From an uncultured Eubacterium sp. (GTDB lineage: Bacteria; Bacillota; Clostridia; Lachnospirales; Lachnospiraceae), in the NCBI GenBank assembly GCA_910584875.1, contig CAJUDA010000008.1, positions 1 through 64,000 on the forward strand: DNA of 64,000 nt, given 5' to 3'. The position numbers and the translations under genes were made by a program. The notes beneath the pieces were generated by a model. That model did not search any database. It was not told the DNA's origin and was given only the letters and a program-made list of their open reading frames with translations. Of this stretch, positions 59,920 to 64,000 are shown piece after piece (position 1 is the stretch's first letter; the number at the start of each line of letters is the position of its first letter).

Positions 59920-61316
59920 TTGAGAAAATGCTGTTGGAAACCAGGGTGGTCTGCAAGACTGATGGTATGGACGGGAGGCAGCAGGAACGGTGCATCGTCT
60001 GCGCGTAAGGCGCAGCGCATCAATCCCTGCAGACATGTATTTCCTACAGATTGTATGCGATCAGACGGAATGGAAGAAAACAGACCAAGACGCTGACAGG
60101 CATCCGGCTCCAGATAAAACCCAAAACCGCCGCCCAGAAAGACAGATGAGATATCGGCAGGTGATATGCTGGCTTCTTCTGTGAGAGTATCAATGCCGGC
60201 GGCGATGGCAGCAACCGATAATTGTATCTGACGGAAATCTTCCGGCAGGAAATACAGCGCCTCCCGGGAAGAGGAGTACCCCAGGAGAATACCTTCTGCC
60301 GGAAAGCGGTCCGTGAGGATGCCATCATTTGTCACATATCCCTGGCGCAGCAGTTCAGCGCACAGGGAAACAGCGCCAGATCCGCAGATGCCTGCAGGAA
60401 GCTTATTATCAATGGTCGTCAGCATGGGCCGGAGGGGCATGAGACGGACATGGCTGATGGCGCCGGAAATACCCGGGCAGCCACAGGAGAGCCCATTTCC
60501 CTCAAATGCCGGTCCTGCCGCTGTGGCAGTACAATAATAACAGCCTCTGTGCCGGAGAACCATTTCGCCATTGGTACCAAGATCGATCAAAAGAACGGTT
60601 CCCTTATTGTGGTCAGATGGGGTTTCCATATGGCAGGCATATAGTCCGGCAGTGATATCGCTGCCGACAAAGGCTGAAATCCAGGGCAGGATTTGTATTC
60701 TACAATTATTCTGATAAAAAGGGGGCGGTGATGTCTGCTTCGGGATAAAGGGACTTTTCGACAAGGGAGTGCAGTCATAACCCATCAGGAGATGGATCAT
60801 TGCCGTGTTGCCGGCAATATAGCAACGGGACAGACAGGAAAGGGTCTGGTTATTTTTCTGGCAGAGTAAAGCGGCAGTTCTGGAAAGCTCTCCTGTGATC
60901 AGTTCTTTCAGCCGGGTCCTTTTTCCCTGGAGTGATGCCTGGATCCGGGAGATAATGTCGGAGCCAAACTGTCTCTGGGGATTGGGAAACACATAAGTCT
61001 GCCGTAGTTCACCGGTAGCACGGCTGATCAGCGCCAGTGCCACCGTAGTCGTGCCGAGGTCGACAAGCAGTGTATCAGCCGGACCGGGAATGAGGGGACT
61101 GTCTTCCAGGGAAATTCCGCTCAGATTCTCTGTGGAAGGACCAGGAAGAGTGATGCATACGGTCTCCCGGGGGACCATGGAGCAGTCAAAGGGATATGTT
61201 CTGCCGTCACAAAGATGTCCGCCATGACAGTTGCAGGGCAGGGAATATCCCATTTCTTCCAGCAGAGTCAGTATGGTTTTGGTATTTGATTTGTCTGCAT
61301 GAACCGTGATCTGCAT
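59898..61316 (-). CDS. ASKHA-domain corrinoid-activator-like protein (DUF4445)
   Basis: 472 residues. The short N-terminal ferredoxin-like part has a cysteine cluster (CNCHGGHLCDGRTYPFDC, ~28-45) but in shortened form; then an ASKHA ATPase core: LLVDLGTTTVALALI (phosphate 1), YIAGNTAMIHLLMG, LLIDLGTNGEMVL, GICGSGAVSLCAELL and VFLGGGFGFYLEP. This is the layout of RACE proteins that reductively activate corrinoid methyltransferases. No corrinoid enzyme is encoded here. Start: ATG at 61314-61316 after GAAAGGAACC. It overlaps the FHA gene by 22 bases at the 3' ends. Confidence 0.85.
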   Translation of the reverse strand: MQITVHADKSNTKTILTLLEEMGYSLPCNCHGGHLCDGRTYPFDCSMVPRETVCITLPGPSTENLSGISLEDSPLIPGPADTLLVDLGTTTVALALISRATGELRQTYVFPNPQRQFGSDIISRIQASLQGKRTRLKELITGELSRTAALLCQKNNQTLSCLSRCYIAGNTAMIHLLMGYDCTPLSKSPFIPKQTSPPPFYQNNCRIQILPWISAFVGSDITAGLYACHMETPSDHNKGTVLLIDLGTNGEMVLRHRGCYYCTATAAGPAFEGNGLSCGCPGISGAISHVRLMPLRPMLTTIDNKLPAGICGSGAVSLCAELLRQGYVTNDGILTDRFPAEGILLGYSSSREALYFLPEDFRQIQLSVAAIAAGIDTLTEEASISPADISSVFLGGGFGFYLEPDACQRLGLFSSIPSDRIQSVGNTCLQGLMRCALRADDAPFLLPPVHTISLADHPGFQQHFLNHMTYSG

Positions 61317-61431
61317 AATGGATTGGTTCCTTTCTGTGGATATGGTATCCGTTGACCGTTGTTTTGATCTGTGTTACAATTTCCATTATACATCATACAG
61401 GACAGATTGGGAAGGAAAAGAGGCTATATAT

Positions 61432-62043
61432 ATGAGGGAGGAAACAGGGCTGCCGAAATTTACGCTGCTTCTGGCGGCAGTAAATGTACTGGTATATGCA
61501 TATGTTGAGTGGAATGGATCGAGTTATGATACGGATTTTATGCTGCAGATGGGGGCAGTATCGGAATCCCTGGTTGTAGAGCAGCACGAATTTTACCGTC
61601 TGGTCACACATTTTTTCCTTCATTTTGGTTTTGAGCATCTTTTTAACAATATGGTTTCCCTGCTGGTTCTTGGGTATGCGCTGGAGAATGTACTGGGTGG
61701 TGTCCGGTATCTGATTTTGTATTTTCTTTCTGGAATTCTTGCAGGAGTAACTTCAATCGTATATAATGTAAGTGTCATAGGCGGGGATACGGTATCCTGT
61801 GGTGCGTCCGGTGCGATTTACGGACTGACAGGGGCGTTGCTGTTTTTGCTGATTTTGGGGAACCGGAAAAAGAGAACGACAGAGGTGCCAAGATATCTTC
61901 TTTTTATCGCAGTAAGTATATATAGTGGGATCCAGGATCCGACGATCGATAATGCTGCCCATATCGGTGGATTTGTGGCAGGCTTTATCCTGTGTCTGAT
62001 CATGACCAGAACGAAAAAAATGGAGGTTACCTATGAGAGTTAA
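61432..62043 (+). CDS. rhomboid family intramembrane serine protease
   Basis: 203 residues with six to seven membrane helices. The loop-1/HxxxN region is THFFLHFGFEHLFNNMVSLLVLG, the nucleophile GASGAIYGL and the catalytic His in AAHIGGFVAGF; all residues of an active rhomboid are present. It cleaves membrane proteins within the bilayer, substrates unknown. ATG at 61432 follows AAGGAAAAGAGG; a longer frame from 61306 would overlap the divergent gene and has no ribosome site. Its end overlaps the next gene by 11 bases. Confidence 0.9.
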   Translation: MREETGLPKFTLLLAAVNVLVYAYVEWNGSSYDTDFMLQMGAVSESLVVEQHEFYRLVTHFFLHFGFEHLFNNMVSLLVLGYALENVLGGVRYLILYFLSGILAGVTSIVYNVSVIGGDTVSCGASGAIYGLTGALLFLLILGNRKKRTTEVPRYLLFIAVSIYSGIQDPTIDNAAHIGGFVAGFILCLIMTRTKKMEVTYES

Positions 62044-63043
62044 TATTTATTATGGCGGACGGGGTCTGATCGATGACCCGACGATCTTCGTGATGGAGAG
62101 GATCACAAAAGTGCTTGAGGAATTGCGGGTAACGGTGGAAAGATACAATTTATATGAAGAAAAAAGTAATATTGCTGTTTTGCCAAAAACTCTGAAAGAG
62201 GCAGACGGTGTGATACTGGCGGCCTCGGTGGAATGGCTTGGTATCGGCGGTTATCTTCAGCAGTTTCTGGACTCGTGCTGGCTGTATGGAGACAAGGAAA
62301 AGATTGCCCATATTTATATGCTGCCGGTTGTGATGGCTACGACTTATGGAGAGCGGGAAGCAGAATACAACCTTATCCATGCCTGGGAGATGCTGGGTGG
62401 TGTTCCGAGCGAGGGATTGTGTGCCTATGTGGACAATCATGTAGAATTTGAGACAAATGCGGAATATAATTTAATGATCGAGAAAAAGACGGAGAATTTT
62501 TACCGGACGATCTCAAAGAAAATGACGGCATTTCCAAACAGCAGTATGCAGGTTAAGAAGAAAGTTCTGAGAGGCAGTACGCTGTCGCTGACGCCACAGG
62601 AAAGTGAACAGCTTTCCGCTTATGTATCCAATGATAATTATGTCAGGAAACAGAAAGAGGATATTGAGGAACTGGCGAGTCTGTTTAAGGGTATGCTTGG
62701 CGAAAAAGAGCCACCGGATGATTATATCCGGATTCTGAGAGAGAATTTTAATCCTTTGGATGGATTAAAGGCGATCTTCCGGATTGATGTAAAGGACGAG
62801 GCGGCCTCTCTTATCATTGATATTAATGAAAATGAAATGAATTGTTACTGGGGGAGTGCGGAGCATGCTGATGTGACGGCAAGAGTAGAAAGTGCGGTGT
62901 TCTTAGATATTCTCCATGGCGGCAGGACATTCCAGAGTGCTTTTATGTCGGGAGATTTGTCTGCACAGGGAAACTTTAAGATATTGAGAAATTTTGATAC
63001 GATGTTCCGTTTCCCCGCGGAAGACAGGGAAAATGAAATATAA
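62033..63043 (+). CDS. flavodoxin-like/SCP2-like fusion protein
   Basis: 336 residues. Residues 1-~165 have a flavodoxin-like/NADPH-FMN reductase fold (RVNIYYGGRGLIDDPTIFVMERI, VILAASVEWLGIGGYLQQFLDSCWLYG, VVMATTYGEREAEYNLIHAWEMLGG); a linker with charged helices follows, and residues ~240-330 resemble the SCP2 sterol-carrier fold (IFRIDVKDEAASLIIDINENEMNCYWGSAEHADVTARVE...FMSGDLSAQGNFKIL). Similar proteins occur in many Clostridia; the ligand is unknown. The start overlaps the rhomboid end by 11 bases, with GGAGG upstream of ATG, so the two are coupled; the HIT gene follows 34 bases later. Confidence 0.82.
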   Translation: MRVNIYYGGRGLIDDPTIFVMERITKVLEELRVTVERYNLYEEKSNIAVLPKTLKEADGVILAASVEWLGIGGYLQQFLDSCWLYGDKEKIAHIYMLPVVMATTYGEREAEYNLIHAWEMLGGVPSEGLCAYVDNHVEFETNAEYNLMIEKKTENFYRTISKKMTAFPNSSMQVKKKVLRGSTLSLTPQESEQLSAYVSNDNYVRKQKEDIEELASLFKGMLGEKEPPDDYIRILRENFNPLDGLKAIFRIDVKDEAASLIIDINENEMNCYWGSAEHADVTARVESAVFLDILHGGRTFQSAFMSGDLSAQGNFKILRNFDTMFRFPAEDRENEI

Positions 63044-63077
63044 AGCCGTTACGATGCGGCAGAAAGAGAGGCAAAAC

Positions 63078-63491
63078 ATGAGAGACCCAAATTGTATTTT
63101 CTGTAAGATCATCGGAGAGGAGATACCGTCGACGGTAGTGTACGAAGATCAATGGTTCCGGGCGATCCTGGATGTCAGCCCGGCAGCGAGGGGACATGTT
63201 ATTATCCTGACAAAGAACCACGTACCCAATCTTTATGATCTGCCGGAGGAAGAGGCATCCCGTATCATGATCGTGGCAAAGAGGATAGCCTGTGCGCTAA
63301 AAAAAGCATATCATTGTGACGGAGTCAATATATTGCAGAACAATGGAGAGGCCGCCGGACAGACAGTGTTTCATTTCCATGTACATGTGATACCAAGATT
63401 CAGAGATGATTCGATCAATATCAAATGGGAACCAGGCAGTATGCCGGAGGATCCTGCTGTTATTGCTGATGAGATCCGGGCAAATATGTAA
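63078..63491 (+). CDS. HIT family nucleotide hydrolase/transferase
   Basis: 137 residues. CIFCKIIGEEIPSTVVYED (with the zinc-type CxxC) and ILQNNGEAAGQTVFHFHVHVIPR with the HIT motif HxHxH are diagnostic of the Hint/HinT branch, which hydrolyses nucleotide phosphoramidates in the cytosol. ATG at 63078 is chosen because the family starts a few residues before CIFCKI and GAGAGG lies upstream; ATG at 63033 would add 15 residues not found in the family. Stop 14 bases before the murG start. Confidence 0.92.
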   Translation: MRDPNCIFCKIIGEEIPSTVVYEDQWFRAILDVSPAARGHVIILTKNHVPNLYDLPEEEASRIMIVAKRIACALKKAYHCDGVNILQNNGEAAGQTVFHFHVHVIPRFRDDSINIKWEPGSMPEDPAVIADEIRANM

Positions 63492-63505
63492 AGGGAGGGA
63501 TGACC

Positions 63506-64000
63506 GTGAAACGTATTATACTGACTGGTGGAGGCACGGCGGGGCATGTCACCCCTAATATTGCGCTGATCCCTGAGCTGCAGAAACGTGGTTATGAGAT
63601 TTATTATATTGGTTCTAAGACGGGGATAGAAAAAGAATTGATCGCTAATTTTGATATTCCGTATTATGGGATCTCTTCTGGTAAACTGCGTCGCTATTTT
63701 GATATAAAAAATTTTACAGATCCATTTCGGATTCTGAAAGGGTATGCTGAGGCGGATAAACTGATCCGGAAGATTCAGCCCGATGTTGTTTTTTCCAAAG
63801 GTGGTTTTGTGACTGTGCCGGTAGTAAAGGCGGCAAAACGACGCCGCGTTCCCTGTGTCCTGCATGAATCGGATATTTCCCCGGGACTGGCGAACCGCCT
63901 TTGTCTTTCTTCGGCGACGATGATCTGTGTCAATTTTCCAGAGACGCTGGAGCATCTTCCGAAGGAAAAGGCATTTCTTACCGGGTCACCAATCCGCGGG
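63506..64000 (+). CDS. murG: MurG, UDP-GlcNAc lipid I transferase (5' part, cut by window end)
   Basis: The frame begins KRIILTGGGTAGHVTPNIALIPELQKRGYEIYYIG, has the GGTxGHV loop of MurG, then GISSGKLRRYFDIKNF, PDVVFSKGGFVTVPVVKAAK, VLHESDISPGLANRL and FLTGSPIRG at the window edge. 165 codons of about 350 are present without a stop. MurG adds GlcNAc to lipid I to make lipid II on the cytosolic membrane face. GTG at 63506 is preferred to ATG at 63500 because GGGAGG lies at 63493-63498. Confidence 0.93.
   Translation, partial: MKRIILTGGGTAGHVTPNIALIPELQKRGYEIYYIGSKTGIEKELIANFDIPYYGISSGKLRRYFDIKNFTDPFRILKGYAEADKLIRKIQPDVVFSKGGFVTVPVVKAAKRRRVPCVLHESDISPGLANRLCLSSATMICVNFPETLEHLPKEKAFLTGSPIRG

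Noticed and set aside
1..64000. CRISPR arrays, tRNA/rRNA genes and transposase or integrase genes
   Set aside because: No regularly spaced repeats, cloverleaf with CCA end, rRNA motif or DDE/tyrosine recombinase signature was found on reading the window.

Overview
The window reads as a low-to-mid GC Firmicute, most likely a motile gut-type Clostridium of the family Lachnospiraceae. The basis is strong AGGAGG ribosome sites, TTGACA/TATAAT promoters, a T-box leader in front of metG, a flagellin/FliS pair, a Clostridia-style Tad locus with DUF5702- and DUF6382-like members, and many one-gene drug-response cassettes. The family call is inference; no rRNA or tRNA gene is present.

Layout. 1-3.3 kb: remnant of a KilA-N (phage-type) gene with a nonsense codon, small membrane protein, CPBP protease, FAD amine-oxidase-like enzyme. 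3.3-9.1 kb: AraC/GyrI regulator, serine hydrolase, UvrA paralogue, a VOC-CHAP fusion and a DinB-like protein, probably a drug- or stress-response run. 9.2-10.3 kb: secreted Ig-like protein broken by a frameshift and by a 269-bp TA-flanked element. 10.3-14 kb: flavodoxin operon ending in a three-domain fusion (DUF4405-type membrane domain, FGE/SUMF1 domain, flavodoxin), then a deleted aldo/keto reductase. 14-19 kb: LytTR regulator with a membrane protein, divergent from a MacA/MacB-type efflux operon. 19-23.5 kb: two GNAT genes, an AraC/GyrI gene split by a second 269-bp element, a serine hydrolase, and an HTH-methyltransferase. 23.5-27.4 kb: T-box, metG, HAD phosphatase, radical SAM protein. 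27.4-32.5 kb: second HTH-methyltransferase, a mini adaptor-like protein and two ABC exporter half-transporters. 32.5-35.6 kb: lipoprotein, frameshifted MerR gene and its divergent MATE pump. 35.6-41.3 kb: an unusual run of nuclease-like genes (AAA/PD-(D/E)XK, PAS, HNH, methyltransferase-FEN fusion, EEP). 41.3-43.4 kb: secreted subtilase. 43.5-49.6 kb: HD-GYP-like protein, FliK-like DUF6240 protein, flagellin, FliS. 49.6-60 kb: DUF2508 gene and the complete Tad pilus locus. 60-64 kb: ASKHA corrinoid-activator-like protein, rhomboid, flavodoxin/SCP2 protein, HIT protein, and the start of murG, cut by the window end.

The most striking unexplained items are: (1) a non-coding element family with 25-bp terminal inverted repeats, two 269-bp copies and two 30-34 bp mini-copies, inserted at TA, whose removal restores two broken genes; (2) Tad genes whose Shine-Dalgarno sites point at ATC or ATA rather than ATG/GTG/TTG, plus a 23-bp RNA helix spanning the start of the TadE-like gene; (3) several domain fusions (VOC-CHAP, DUF4405-FGE-flavodoxin, methyltransferase-FEN, TadE-Ada repeats). 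No CRISPR array, tRNA, rRNA, integrase or transposase gene was seen. The only intergenic stretch over 300 bases is the T-box region before metG.
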